Shown: one piece after another, positions 51,232 through 62,000 of the stretch
How positions within the stretch are numbered: position 1 is the first letter of the stretch
Layout: the number at the start of each line of letters is the position of its first letter
Assembly: GCA_964391765.1 (NCBI GenBank)
Contig: CAYMNG010000001.1
Coordinates: forward strand, 1 to 64,000
Direction: 5' to 3'
Origin: UBA10649 sp964391765
Lineage (GTDB): Bacteria; Actinomycetota; Actinomycetes; S36-B12
Length of the DNA stretch: 64,000 nucleotides
Position numbers and translations under genes: made by a program
The notes under the pieces: generated by a model
The model's input: the letters and a program-made list of their open reading frames with translations, nothing else
Told to the model about the DNA's origin: nothing
The model's database searches: none

Positions 51232-52878
51232 ATGGACACCACGTCCCAAGCGATCCTCAGCGTCTCGTTGCTCGTCGCGATCCTCGCGGCGGTGCACGTT
51301 CCGCTCGGGGAATGGATGTACCGGACCTTCACTGACGAGCGGGACTGGCGCGTCGAACGACTGATCTACCGAGTTGTCGGGGTCGACCCCCGAGCCGAGC
51401 AGCGGTGGACGACCTACGCACTGAGCGTGGTCGCCTTCGGCGTCGTCTCGGTCCTGCTCTTGTGGCTCCTCATCATGGGCCAGGGTTGGCTCCCCTGGAG
51501 TCTGGGTCGCTCCCAGAACTGGCACACGGCACTGAACACCGCTATCTCGTTCACGACGAACACGAACTGGCAGTCGTACGCCGGCGAGGCCGGCGCGGGC
51601 TACACCGTGCAGATGGTCGGCCTGACCGTGCAGAACTTCGTCTCGGCGGCGACGGGGATTGCCGTCGCGGTGGCGCTCGTCCGTGCGATCGCTCGCTCGG
51701 GGACCGACCGTCTGGGCAACTTCTGGGTCGACCTGATCCGTTCGATCGTGCGCGTCCTCCTCCCGATCGCGGTCGTAGGTGCATTCGTCCTCCTCACCGG
51801 AGGAGTGATCCAGAACCTGGATGCACCTCAGGCAATCACGACGATCACCGGCCACGAGCAGGTCATCCAAGGCGGGCCGGTCGCCAGCCAGGAGGTCATC
51901 AAGCTCTTGGGGACCAACGGCGGCGGGTTCTTCAATGCGAACTCGGCGCACCCGTTCGAGAACCCCAGCGCCTGGACGAATCTGGTCGAGATCATCCTCG
52001 TTCTGATGATCCCGTTCTCACTGCCGTGGACGTACGGGCGCATGGTCGGCGACCGTCGGCAGGGATACGCGATCACGGCGGTCATGGCCGCGCTACTGGC
52101 GGTGAGCGCCGCGCTGAACGTCTGGGCGGAGATGGCCGCCGCCGTTGGTCCCGCAGGCTCGATGGAAGGCAAGGAGCAGCGGTTCGGAATCATCTGGTCG
52201 GTGCTGTTCGGAACGGCAACGACCGGCACGTCCACCGGAGGCGTGAATTCGATGCACGAGTCATACAGCGCGCTCGGCGGTGGGCTCTTCATGGTCAACA
52301 TGCAACTGGGGGAGGTAAGCCCAGGTGGAGTCGGCACCGGTCTCTACGGGATTCTCGTGATGGCCGTACTCACGGTGTTCGTCTCCGGCCTCATGGTCGG
52401 GCGAACTCCCGAACTGCTCGGCAAGGCCATCGGCCGCCGGGAGATCACCTACGCCGCGCTCGCATCGATCACCATGCCGGCACTCGTGTTGGTGCTGACC
52501 GGAACGTCCTTGGTACTCCCGGTGGCCCGGGGCGCGCTCCTGAACTCCGGGCCACATGGCTTGTCGGAGATGCTTTACGCCTATACCTCGGCGGCGAACA
52601 ACAATGGATCGGCCTTCGCCGGGCTGTCGGCCGACCAACCCTGGCTGAACCTGACTCTCGGGTTCGCGATGTTCGTCGCCCGGTTCGGCATCATCGCTTT
52701 CACCCTCGGACTGGCTGGCGGTCTCGTCGTTCAACGTCGGCGCCCAGTCACGACCGGCACAATGCCGACCCACACTCCTTTGTTCGCAGGCCTTCTCGCC
52801 GGAATCATCCTTGTCTTGGCCGGCCTGACCTTCTTCCCCGCCCTGGCTCTCGGACCGATCGCGGAGGCACTGTCATGA
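51232..52878 (+). CDS. kdpA: Potassium-transporting ATPase subunit KdpA
   Basis: The 548-aa subunit forms the K+ channel of KdpFABC. The four selectivity-filter-like loops are visible: NTAISFTTNTNWQSYAGE, LGTNGGGFFNANSAHPFENP, TGTSTGGVNSMHESYSALGG and YTSAANNNGSAFAGL. About ten membrane spans are present. The ATG at 51232 follows kdpF by 4 bp, and the stop overlaps the kdpB start (ATGA). The complex scavenges K+ at low external concentration. Confidence 0.97.
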   Translation: MDTTSQAILSVSLLVAILAAVHVPLGEWMYRTFTDERDWRVERLIYRVVGVDPRAEQRWTTYALSVVAFGVVSVLLLWLLIMGQGWLPWSLGRSQNWHTALNTAISFTTNTNWQSYAGEAGAGYTVQMVGLTVQNFVSAATGIAVAVALVRAIARSGTDRLGNFWVDLIRSIVRVLLPIAVVGAFVLLTGGVIQNLDAPQAITTITGHEQVIQGGPVASQEVIKLLGTNGGGFFNANSAHPFENPSAWTNLVEIILVLMIPFSLPWTYGRMVGDRRQGYAITAVMAALLAVSAALNVWAEMAAAVGPAGSMEGKEQRFGIIWSVLFGTATTGTSTGGVNSMHESYSALGGGLFMVNMQLGEVSPGGVGTGLYGILVMAVLTVFVSGLMVGRTPELLGKAIGRREITYAALASITMPALVLVLTGTSLVLPVARGALLNSGPHGLSEMLYAYTSAANNNGSAFAGLSADQPWLNLTLGFAMFVARFGIIAFTLGLAGGLVVQRRRPVTTGTMPTHTPLFAGLLAGIILVLAGLTFFPALALGPIAEALS

Positions 52879-54962
52879 GCGTTGCGAAGTCCCACGTTCC
52901 GGGACGACACGACCACCGCGTGCCGCAGCAACGAACCCTGATCCAGACGGCGTGGGCGAGCATGCCCCGCGCCCTGGCGAAGTTCGACCCGCGCCATCTG
53001 GTCCACCAACCCGTCATCTTCGTCGTGTGGATCGGCTCGGCGCTGACCACCATCCTGTCGGTGCTTCACCCGTCGGTCTTCTCCATCGGCATCACTGTGT
53101 GGCTGTGGGCGACGGTCCTGTTCGCCAACCTCGCCGAGGCGGTCGCCGAAGGCCGGGGCAAGGCGCAGGCGGCGACACTGCGGCGGACCCGAACCGAGAC
53201 CACGGCCCGTCGACTGGGCGTGAACGGCGCCGAGGAGCACGTCTCCGGTCAGCAACTGCAGATCGGCGATCTCGTGGTCGTGGAGGCGGGCGAGGTCATT
53301 CCCGGCGACGGAGACGTCGTGGACGGTGTCGCAACCGTCGACGAGTCAGCGATCACCGGTGAGTCGGCCCCGGTCATCCGTGAGTCCGGTGGCGACCGAT
53401 GTGCCGTGACCGGGGGCACGACCGTGCTCTCCGATCGAATTGTCGTGAAGGTCACGAGTAGGCCCGGTGAGACGTTCATCGACCGGATGATCGCGCTGGG
53501 CGAAGGGGCGTCGCGACAGAAGACGCCGAACGAGATCGCCCTGGGCATCCTTCTCGTCGTCCTGACACTGATCTTCGTACTCGCGGTGATGGCGCTGGGA
53601 CCGATGGCGATCTACTCGGGGCAGCAGTTGTCGGTGATCGTTCTCGTCGCTCTCCTGGTCTGCCTGATCCCCACCACGATCGGCGCACTCCTCTCGGCGA
53701 TCGGGATCGCGGGAATGGACCGCCTCGTGCAGCGCAACGTGCTCGCGATGTCCGGACGAGCGGTCGAGGCAGCGGGTGACGTGTCCACGCTCCTGCTCGA
53801 CAAGACCGGCACGATCACCTACGGCAGTAGGCGCGCCAGCGAAGTGCTCCCCGTCGCGGGTGCGACCCGCGCCGAGTTGCTCGCGGCCGCGTACCTGTCC
53901 TCGCTGGCGGACGAGACTCCCGAGGGACGCTCCATCGTCGATCTCGCGCTCGCCGAGGGCGTGACCAGCGATCTGGGGTCGGTCGCAGACCTGTTGCGCG
54001 ACGACGCGAAGCTCGTTCCCTTCAGCGCGCACACTCGAATGTCCGGCGTCGATCTCGTTGACGGCACCTCGGTTCGGAAGGGCGCCGGTTCGGCCGTCGC
54101 GTCGTGGGTTCGCGAGGGTGGCGGGCGGATTGCCCACGATCTCGACGCGCACGTCGACCAGATCAGCTCCGCCGGCGGGACTCCACTGGTCGTCGCTGTC
54201 CGCCCACCCGGCCTGGTCCCACGCCACTTGGGAGTGATCTTCCTCAAGGACGTGGTCAAGCCCGGCATGGCAGCGCGATTCGAGGAGTTGCGCGCCATGG
54301 GCATCCGGACCGTGATGATCACGGGCGACAACCCGCTGACCGCCGCGGCGATCGCCCATGAGGCCGGTGTCGACGCCTTCATCGCCGAGGCGACTCCTGA
54401 GGACAAGATGGCGCTCATTCGGACGGAGCAGCAGGACGGTCGGTTGGTCGCCATGACCGGAGACGGCACGAACGACGCTCCGGCCCTCGCGCTCGCCGAC
54501 GTCGGGGTCGCGATGAACACGGGTACGTCCGCGGCCAAGGAAGCCGGCAACATGGTCGACCTCGACTCCAACCCGACCAAGCTGATCGAGATCGTCGCCA
54601 TCGGCAAGCAGTTGCTCATCGCGCGGGGGGCGTTGACAACGTTCTCGATCGCGAACGACGTCGCCAAGTCCTGCGCGATCATCCCTGCAATGTTCGTGGT
54701 CATCTTCCCCGGCCTGCAAGCACTCAACATCATGCGGCTGCACTCACCGCAGTCCGCGATGCTCTCCGCGGTGATCTTCAACGCGCTGGTCATCATCGCG
54801 CTGATCCCCCTGGCACTGCGCGGTGTCGCCTATCGGCCGCTGAGCGCTCCGGCGATGCTGCGCCGAAACCTGCTCGTGTACGGGCTGGGCGGGCTGCTCG
54901 CCCCGTTCCTCGGAATCAAGTTGATCGACCTCGTCGTCTCGGCCCTGCCCGGGCTGAGCTGA
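52875..54962 (+). CDS. kdpB: Potassium-transporting ATPase subunit KdpB (P-type ATPase)
   Basis: The 695-aa catalytic subunit has Asp309 in LLLDKTGTITYG as the phosphorylated residue, the actuator loop DESAITGESAPVIRES, nucleotide-binding motifs and the hinge MTGDGTNDAPALALADVG. Spans precede and follow the catalytic loop. It hydrolyses ATP to drive K+ through KdpA. The start overlaps kdpA. Length is that of the family (about 680-700). Confidence 0.97.
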   Translation: MSVAKSHVPGRHDHRVPQQRTLIQTAWASMPRALAKFDPRHLVHQPVIFVVWIGSALTTILSVLHPSVFSIGITVWLWATVLFANLAEAVAEGRGKAQAATLRRTRTETTARRLGVNGAEEHVSGQQLQIGDLVVVEAGEVIPGDGDVVDGVATVDESAITGESAPVIRESGGDRCAVTGGTTVLSDRIVVKVTSRPGETFIDRMIALGEGASRQKTPNEIALGILLVVLTLIFVLAVMALGPMAIYSGQQLSVIVLVALLVCLIPTTIGALLSAIGIAGMDRLVQRNVLAMSGRAVEAAGDVSTLLLDKTGTITYGSRRASEVLPVAGATRAELLAAAYLSSLADETPEGRSIVDLALAEGVTSDLGSVADLLRDDAKLVPFSAHTRMSGVDLVDGTSVRKGAGSAVASWVREGGGRIAHDLDAHVDQISSAGGTPLVVAVRPPGLVPRHLGVIFLKDVVKPGMAARFEELRAMGIRTVMITGDNPLTAAAIAHEAGVDAFIAEATPEDKMALIRTEQQDGRLVAMTGDGTNDAPALALADVGVAMNTGTSAAKEAGNMVDLDSNPTKLIEIVAIGKQLLIARGALTTFSIANDVAKSCAIIPAMFVVIFPGLQALNIMRLHSPQSAMLSAVIFNALVIIALIPLALRGVAYRPLSAPAMLRRNLLVYGLGGLLAPFLGIKLIDLVVSALPGLS

Positions 54963-54981
54963 CCCCAAGGAAGGAGCCGAC

Positions 54982-55569
54982 ATGCGTCTTGCCATCCACG
55001 CCTGGGCCGCGACCAAGGTCCTTCTCGTGCTGACCGTGCTGCTCGGCATCGCGTACCCGCTGGCGATGACCGTGGTGGCGCAAGCCGAGACCGTCCAGGC
55101 ACATGGGTCGCTCATCGAGGCCAATGGACGCGTCGTGGGCTCGCGTCTTCTCGGGCAGGCAGCGTCCGACCCGCGGTGGTTCCAGGCCCGGCCGTCGGCG
55201 AGCGACTATTCAGGCGACACCAGCGGCGGCTCGAACTGGGGACCGGCCGCACCGCAGTTGGCCCAGTCCGTCGCCGACCGGGAGCGCGCACTCCGCACAG
55301 CGAACCCCAACGCGCCGGGTGGACCGATCCCGCCGGATGCGTTGACCGCGAGCGGCAGCGGCCTGGATCCTGAGATCTCTCCGGCGTACGCCGCTTGGCA
55401 GACTCCACGGGTCGCCACTTCGTGGGGGGTCCCGGTCTCGGAGGTCCAGCAGTTAGTCACCGAGAACACCGATCGGGCCTTCTTGGGGTTTCTGGGCGCT
55501 GACCGGGTCAACGTCACGAAGTTGAACGTCGCCCTCGCTGTGTACGGAGCCACGCACTCGATCAGGTAG
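54982..55569 (+). CDS. kdpC: Potassium-transporting ATPase subunit KdpC
   Basis: The 195-aa subunit has an N-terminal span (VLLVLTVLLGIAYPLAMTVV) and an extracytoplasmic domain with GSRLLGQAASDPRWFQARPS, SGLDPEISPAYAAWQ and VTENTDRAFLGFLG. These are KdpC signatures. AAGGAAGGAG lies before the ATG at 54982. It completes the transport complex. Confidence 0.95.
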   Translation: MRLAIHAWAATKVLLVLTVLLGIAYPLAMTVVAQAETVQAHGSLIEANGRVVGSRLLGQAASDPRWFQARPSASDYSGDTSGGSNWGPAAPQLAQSVADRERALRTANPNAPGGPIPPDALTASGSGLDPEISPAYAAWQTPRVATSWGVPVSEVQQLVTENTDRAFLGFLGADRVNVTKLNVALAVYGATHSIR

Positions 55570-55582
55570 GAGAGAATCGGCC

Positions 55583-58150
55583 ATGGCACGCGGCCTATTG
55601 CGGATCTACCTCGGCGCGGCTCCAGGGGTCGGCAAGACCCTCGCGATGCTCGGTGAGGGAGCCCGACGCCAGGCACGGGGAACCGACGTCGTCGTGGGCC
55701 TTGTCGAGACACATGGCCGACCGAAGACCGAAGCCATGCTCGACGGACTTGAGATCGTGCCGCGCCGCACCCTCGTGCATCGCGGTGCGACGTTGACCGA
55801 GATGGACCTCGACGCGGTTCTCGCTCGCCGTCCCGAGGTGGTGCTCGTGGACGAACTCGCCCACACGAACGTCCCGGGGTCGCGCCACGAGAAGCGCTGG
55901 CAGGACATCAAGGAACTCCTCGACGCCGGTATCGACGTGATCTCCACGGTGAACATCCAGCACTTGGAGTCACTCAACGACGCGGTGGAAGACATCACCG
56001 GAGTCGTGCAACACGAGACCGTCCCGGACAGCGTCGTCCGCGAGGCGGACCAGATCGAGTTGGTCGACATGTCGCCGGAGGCGTTGCGACGCCGGATGGC
56101 CCACGGGAACATCTACCAGGCCGAGAAGGTCGATGCCGCGCTGTCGAACTACTTCCGCGTCGGAAACCTCGCTGCGCTTCGGGAACTCGCGCTGCTCTGG
56201 TTGGCGGACCGGGTGGACGAGGGCTTGGATCGCTACCGTCAGACCCACGACATCGTGGCCACCTGGCCAACGCGCGAACGGGTCCTCGTCGCGGTGTCCG
56301 GTGGCCCGGAGTCCGAGACGCTCCTGCGCCGCGGTGCGCGGATCGCCTCGCGGGGCGCCGGCGGGGAATTGGTCGCCGGATACGTCGCCCGGGCCGACGG
56401 ACTAGTCGGAGCACCGGTGGAGGCCCTCGCTCGCGTGCGCCGGCTGACCGAAGAACTCGGCGGTTCCTTCCATATCGTGACCGGCGAGGACCGCGCGCGG
56501 GCGATCTTGGAGTTGGCACGGGCCGAGAACGCGTCCACGGTCGTGATGGGGGTCAGCCGCCAGACGCGATGGCACCAGGTGCTGGGTCAGGGCGTGGTCT
56601 CGGCGGTCATCGCCGACGCAGGCGACATCGACGTACACGTCGTCAATCACCCGTACGCCGGTCGTGGAAAGCGCACAAGCGGCCTCGCGCTCTCGCGCGC
56701 CCGGATCGGGGCAGGGTTCGCGGCGGGGCTCATCGGTGCCGTCGTGCTGACCGCACTACTGGTCGTGCTCGACCACGAATTCGCCGAACCGGTCGGACTT
56801 CCGCTGATCGTCCAGCTCTACCTGGTGCTCACCGTCACGACGGCACTCGTCGGCGGGATGTGGCCAGCGGTCACGACTGCCGTTGCATCATCTGTACTGG
56901 TGAACTGGTTCTTCACGCCCCCGATCGACGCACTGACGATCTCCAGCCCCGAGAACGTGGCCGTCCTCGCCCTCTTCCTCGTGGTTGCCGCGTTGGTGTC
57001 CTTCGTCGTGCACCGAAGCTCACGGCGCGCGGCGGTCGCGGTTCGCGCCCAGGCGGAATCGACCGCGCTGGTCGAACTGTCACACACCCTGCTCGGCTCC
57101 ACCGAACAGCTCGAACTCCTGCTGCGGCGCGCAGTGGACATGTTCGGTGTATCCGGGGCGGCGATCATCCGTCGGCCGACACCGCAGAGCAGTCAAGCCG
57201 TCGTCGTCGCCCACAGTGACGCCTTCGACCCGACCGCCGACCCCCGAACCACCGAATCGATCGATGGCGACCACGAACTGGTCCTTGTCGGCGGCCTGGT
57301 GCCGGCCGAACGTCGACGCCTGCTCGCCGCGTACGCGGCCCATGCCGGCGCGATCCTTGCGCGCCGCGAATACCAACAGATCGCCCAGTCGGCCGAAGAG
57401 CTGTCCCGCGATAACCGCGCGCGCACCGCCTTGTTGTCGGCGGTGTCCCACGATCTGCGTACGCCACTCGCGGGCATCAAGGCCGCTATCGGAAGCCTGC
57501 GCAGCACCGAGGTCTCGTTCAGCCCGCAGGACCGGGCCGAACTCGAGGCCGCGATAGAGGAGTCGACTGACCGCCTCGACGCGCTGATCGGCAACTTGCT
57601 GGACATGTCCCGGCTGCAAGCCGGCGCGTTGGTCGCCAGTCCACGTCCGGTCGATCTCGGCGAGGTGATCCCCTCGACGCTTCGCGCTTGCACAGCGCCG
57701 GAACGAGTTAGCTGGAGCCTGGCCCAAGGCGCGCGAGCGGCTGTGGCTGACCCTGGCCTGCTCGACCGGGTCGTGAGCAATCTGGTCGAGAACGCACTGC
57801 GCCACCAGCAATCCCCCGGACCGATCCGCGTGGCGACCAGCCGGCACGATGACCGGATCGAGATCCGAGTGGTCGATCAGGGCCGAGGCGTTCCCGAGCA
57901 GCAACGCGAGCGCATCTTCCTGCCCTTCCAACGTCATGGCGACTCCGGTGACGACGGCCTCGGCCTCGGCCTGGCCGTCGCGAAAGGACTCAGCGAGGCA
58001 ATGGGTGGAAGGCTGGCTGCCGAGGACACGCCCGGCGGGGGCTCACGATGGTCGTCGTCCTTCCTGCTCCGACGAACACGCCCCTCGCCGGACGGACGTC
58101 GCCGACGAAGGAGGAGCCGACATGAGCAGCCGGGTGTTGGTCGTCGATGA
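55583..58150 (+). CDS. kdpD: Osmosensitive K+ channel sensor histidine kinase KdpD
   Basis: The 855-aa kinase has an N-terminal KdpD domain (YLGAAPGVGKTLAMLGEG, a Walker A; VVLVDELAHTNVPGS, Walker B), a Usp-like domain, four membrane spans (residues about 370-475), a GAF-like region, then HisKA with phospho-acceptor His623 in LLSAVSHDLRTPLAG and HATPase_c (NLVENALRH, DQGRGVPEQQ, GLGLGLAVAKGL). It senses K+ limitation or turgor and phosphorylates KdpE. The C-terminal 20 residues are Arg-rich and overlap kdpE by 29 bp. Confidence 0.96.
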   Translation: MARGLLRIYLGAAPGVGKTLAMLGEGARRQARGTDVVVGLVETHGRPKTEAMLDGLEIVPRRTLVHRGATLTEMDLDAVLARRPEVVLVDELAHTNVPGSRHEKRWQDIKELLDAGIDVISTVNIQHLESLNDAVEDITGVVQHETVPDSVVREADQIELVDMSPEALRRRMAHGNIYQAEKVDAALSNYFRVGNLAALRELALLWLADRVDEGLDRYRQTHDIVATWPTRERVLVAVSGGPESETLLRRGARIASRGAGGELVAGYVARADGLVGAPVEALARVRRLTEELGGSFHIVTGEDRARAILELARAENASTVVMGVSRQTRWHQVLGQGVVSAVIADAGDIDVHVVNHPYAGRGKRTSGLALSRARIGAGFAAGLIGAVVLTALLVVLDHEFAEPVGLPLIVQLYLVLTVTTALVGGMWPAVTTAVASSVLVNWFFTPPIDALTISSPENVAVLALFLVVAALVSFVVHRSSRRAAVAVRAQAESTALVELSHTLLGSTEQLELLLRRAVDMFGVSGAAIIRRPTPQSSQAVVVAHSDAFDPTADPRTTESIDGDHELVLVGGLVPAERRRLLAAYAAHAGAILARREYQQIAQSAEELSRDNRARTALLSAVSHDLRTPLAGIKAAIGSLRSTEVSFSPQDRAELEAAIEESTDRLDALIGNLLDMSRLQAGALVASPRPVDLGEVIPSTLRACTAPERVSWSLAQGARAAVADPGLLDRVVSNLVENALRHQQSPGPIRVATSRHDDRIEIRVVDQGRGVPEQQRERIFLPFQRHGDSGDDGLGLGLAVAKGLSEAMGGRLAAEDTPGGGSRWSSSFLLRRTRPSPDGRRRRRRSRHEQPGVGRR

Positions 58151-58802
58151 CGATGCGACGATCCTGCGCACTCTGCGGATCAACCTGCGAGCCCGTGGAT
58201 TCGACGTCGAGACGGTCACCTGCGGGCGCGACGCGCTCACGACGATGAGCGCACTCGAACCCGATGTGGTCATCCTCGATCTCGGATTGCCCGACCTGGA
58301 CGGCGTCGACGTGTTGCGTCGTATCCGAGCGCATAGCCGGGTGCCGGTGATCGTGCTGTCCGCCCGCCACCAGAGCGACGACAAGGTCGAGGCGCTGGAC
58401 GAAGGCGCCGACGACTACGTAACCAAACCATTCGGGATGGACGAGTTGATGGCACGTGTTCGCGCAGCACTGCGGCGCGACGGCCTCGACGCACCCGCCG
58501 CGCCAGCGTTCGTGACCCAGCACTTCAGTCTCGACTTCGACACTCGAACCGCGCTCGTCGACCAGGCTCCCGTCCACCTGACCCCGACCGAGTGGCGACT
58601 TCTCGCCGAACTCGCACGCCACGGCGGCAGGGTCGTGCCGCACGAGACACTGCTCAAGTCCGCCTGGGGTCCGACGTACGGCCGCGAATCGCACTACCTG
58701 AGGGTCTATGCCAATCTCCTGCGTCGCAAACTCGAACTGGACCCCGCGCGACCGGTGTACCTGCTCACCGAGCCGGGAGTCGGCTATCGACTCGTGCAGT
58801 GA
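58122..58802 (+). CDS. kdpE: KdpE response regulator (OmpR family)
   Basis: The 226-aa protein has a receiver domain with Asp53 in VVILDLGLPDLDG and Lys in DDYVTKPFG, and a winged-helix DNA-binding domain (LTPTEWRLLAELARHGGRVV, VYANLLRRKLELDPARP). It activates kdpFABC; the phased TCAAG repeats before kdpF are its likely site. AAGGAGGAG before the ATG at 58122 fixes the start within the end of kdpD. It ends about 80 bp before the tracrRNA. Confidence 0.96.
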   Translation: MSSRVLVVDDDATILRTLRINLRARGFDVETVTCGRDALTTMSALEPDVVILDLGLPDLDGVDVLRRIRAHSRVPVIVLSARHQSDDKVEALDEGADDYVTKPFGMDELMARVRAALRRDGLDAPAAPAFVTQHFSLDFDTRTALVDQAPVHLTPTEWRLLAELARHGGRVVPHETLLKSAWGPTYGRESHYLRVYANLLRRKLELDPARPVYLLTEPGVGYRLVQ

Positions 58803-58846
58803 CCGTCGCCCAGCGCGCATGAGCCCGTCCTGGATGCGTCGAAGGG

Positions 58847-58875
58847 TTGCACGCAGCGGGTCCATGCCCTACCGT
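58847..58875 (+). promoter_or_regulatory. Candidate tracrRNA promoter
   Basis: TTGCAC (58847-58852) and TACCGT (58870-58875) are separated by 17 bp. Transcription would start near 58882, immediately upstream of the anti-repeat. Confidence 0.55.
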
Positions 58876-58881
58876 GGCGGC

Positions 58882-58971
58882 CGAGGTGTGGAGAGACACT
58901 TCCCAATAAGGCGAGGCCACTGGCCTCGTCAGAACTCTCAGCCCCCGTGCTCGCACGGGGGCTCGTTCTTT
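58882..58971 (+). ncRNA. tracrRNA of the type II-C CRISPR system
   Basis: A 17-nt anti-repeat (58890-58906) reads ggagagacacttcccaa. It matches repeat bases 13-20 and 27-35, skipping six bases of the repeat, so it can pair with the minus-strand crRNA repeat while leaving a 6-nt bulge. A hairpin cgaggcc/ggcctcg (58912-58928) and a terminator hairpin (58941-58962) follow. The RNA would be about 90 nt and lies on the cas9 strand, 100 bp before cas9, as is usual for type II systems. The 5' end is inferred from the promoter candidate. Confidence 0.85.
58941..58971 (+). terminator. Rho-independent terminator of tracrRNA
   Basis: A perfect 9-bp stem (gcccccgtg/cacgggggc) with a ctcg loop is followed by tcgttcttt. 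Confidence 0.85.
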
Positions 58972-59042
58972 CCCGGGCGGCGGCACCGGGCCCCGGCACT
59001 GCCGGCCGACCCAGACCGATGGCGCCTGTCACCCCGGCGCGC

Positions 59043-59057
59043 TAGGTTCGATCGAAC
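59043..59057 (+). promoter_or_regulatory. cas9 promoter element with 12-bp palindrome
   Basis: TAGGTT (59043-59048) is a -10 candidate. The perfect palindrome gttcgatcgaac (59046-59057) overlaps it and the expected transcription start, so a repressor could bind here. The cas9 start is about 16-25 nt further on. Confidence 0.45.
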
Positions 59058-59072
59058 GGGTCGAGCAACGGG

Positions 59073-62000
59073 GTGATGACAATGGCGGTACGGATCGGGA
59101 TCGACGTCGGCGAGCGGTCGGTCGGCTTCAGTGCCGTCGCCTACGACGAACTCGGCATGCCGGTCGCGATCCTGGCTGCGGTCAGCCACATCCACGATGG
59201 CGGTCAGGATCCGGACACCGGCAAGAGCCCAAAGAGTCGGCTCGCCACAGCGGGTGTCGCCCGCCGCACCCGACGCCTGGTCCGCAACCGTCGGCGCCGG
59301 CTACGCCGGCTGGACGACGCCCTGCGCGAGCACGGGCTCCCGGTCCCCGATCGGGAGATCCCGCAGACCCACGACGCCTGGCACGCGCGTGCCCGACTCG
59401 TCGAGGAGGTCGTCGCCGATCCCGTCGAACGAGCCGAACTGGTGTCGTTGGCCGCACGCCACATCGCGCGGCACCGCGGCTGGCGCAACCCCTGGTGGTC
59501 GTACGAGCGGCTCGCCGAGGCGCCGACGCCGTCGGACGCGTTCGCGCTGACGTTGGCGGCCGCGCAGGAGCGCTACCCCGACACCCTCGCGCACGTGCGA
59601 ACGATGGGGCAGATGGTCAGCACGCTCGCGGCAAGGGGCATTCCGATCCGGCCCACCAAGCACGCCCGCGAGAATCCCCTCGGTCCGCTCATGGCGCATC
59701 AGGTCCAGCAGGAGGACTCCCTCGCCGAACTCGCGGTCATCCTCACCACCCAGGGTCTGCCCGCACCGGCCGTCGATGCGCTCTGCCGTGCCGCGATGTC
59801 GCAGTTCCGACCGCACATCCCGAGGGACCGCATCGGCGCGTGTGCGCTGCAACCGGACCAACTCCGCGCACCCATCGCGTCCTTGGAGTTCCAGGAGTTC
59901 CGCGTCCGGCAGAAGGCCGGTGACCTTCGGGTCCGCCGCGGGCCGGACAAGCGACGCCTCGCCGACGCCGAGTACGACGCGGTGGTCGAGTTCCTGCTCA
60001 CCTGGCGCGACGAGGTCCGGCCGCGGTGGCGGGACGTCGCCGAACACCTCGGCTTGGGACCACGCGACCTCGTCGACGACAGCCTCGACGGCTCGGCCTC
60101 GACGAACGCCCCGATGGACCGCACGTCCGCCAAGGTCGAGGAGAAGCTGAAGGCGAAGTCCGTGGTCGGTGCGTGGTGGCTCGCCGCCGATCGTGACGAG
60201 CGCAGCGAGTTGATCGCGACCATCACCGACCTATCCGGCGAGGACGGCGACATTGTCAGCGAGTCACTGGCCGAACTGCTCGACGACGAGGAGGTCCTCG
60301 AACACCTCGACAAGCTGAGTTCCTCACTGGAGTCCGGCCGTGCGATGTACAGCCAGGACACCCTGGCCACGCTCAATGAGGTCATGCGCTATCGGCGTTG
60401 TGACCTGCACACTGCCCGCAAGGAGGCCTTCGGCGTCGACGACACGTGGCAGCCGCCGCGACCCAGTTTCGACGACGCGATCGAGCATCCCACCGTCGCC
60501 CGGGTGAACACCGTGACCCGCCGCTTCCTCATGACCGCGGTCGCCAAATGGGGCATGCCCGAGGCCATCGTGGTCGAACACGTTCGCGACGCGTTCGCCG
60601 GGCCGACGGCGCTCGCCGAGATCCGCAGCGAGATCCGGCTGAACACCCATCGCCGCGAGGGGATCGCGAAGTCCCTGAAGGAGCAGGGCATTCCCGACGT
60701 GACCCGTCGCGACATCAAGCGCAACGAGTGCGTCGATCGGCAGAACTGCGTGTGCCTGTACTGCGGCAGAACGATCACGCTGCTCACCTGTGAACTCGAC
60801 CACATCCTGCCGCGGGCCGGGGGCGGCAGCAGCCGCCGAGACAACCTCGTCGCCGTCTGCGGTGAGTGCAACCGCGCCAAGGGGAAGCTCTCCTTCCCCG
60901 CGTTCGTCGCGAAGTCGCACGACCCGGCGATCACCGTCGAGGCCGCCCAGGCCCGGGTCCGCGCCTGGCACAAGATGGGCATGTCGGTGAAGTCGTTCAG
61001 CCGGCTGAAGGCCGACGTCGTCCGCCGACTGGCTCTCACCGAGGACGACGACACCGACGAGCGTTCGCTGGAGTCGACCGCGTACGCCGCTCGCGAGATG
61101 CGCGCACGGATCGAGACCTTCTTGGATGAGCAGGCCGTTCGCCTGCAGGTCGAACGCGGCACCGTTCTCGTGTTCTCCGGCGCGATCACGAGCGAGGCCC
61201 GCAAGGCCGGCGGCGTCGACGATCGCATCCGGTTGCGGTCGTTCACCCGCAAGTCGCGCTTTGACCGACGCCACCACGCTGTCGACGCCGCGGTGCTCAC
61301 GACCCTCGACGCCGGCGCCGCCCGAACACTGCGCGAGCGCATGATGCTGCAACGCGACAACCGGGATACCCGCAAGGACCCCGAGTGGAAGGAGTACCGC
61401 GGCGCGACCCCGGGCGCCCAGGAGACGTACGGCCGGTGGGCGGAACGGATCAAGGCACTGGCCGTCCTGCTCGAAGGGGCGATCAGCGACGACCGGATCG
61501 CGGTCGCCCGCCCGTTGCGCCTGGTGCCGCGGGTCGGCGCGGTCCACAAGGACACCGTCGAGCCGCTGATCCGCAAGTCGATCGGCGACGCGTTCAGCCG
61601 GGCCGAGGTCCTGCGCGTGACCAATCGCGGGCTGTTCACGAAGTTGGTCGCACTCGCGGCTGGCGGTGACCTCGATGCCGATCCGACCCGAAGCGAGGTC
61701 CTCCGCTGGGATCCAGCCCGTCCGGTCGAGTTGTTCCCGTCGAACGCCGCGTACCTCCCGGTGCGCGGCGGTGCCGTCGCGATCGGCGACACCATCAAGT
61801 GGGCACAGGTGTTCGCCTGGCCGAGCAGGAGCGGCTTCGACTACGGGATGATCCGCCTGTACGGCGGGGAGTTCGCTCGCATCGGCTTCGGCGGTCCTGG
61901 CAGCGACTTCCTCAGGACGCTGCCGCCGGCCTGGAGCCAGGCCATGCGCACCGCCAACGCGACCCTCCTCTCCCGAATCCTTCGTGGCGAAGCCCGGCAG

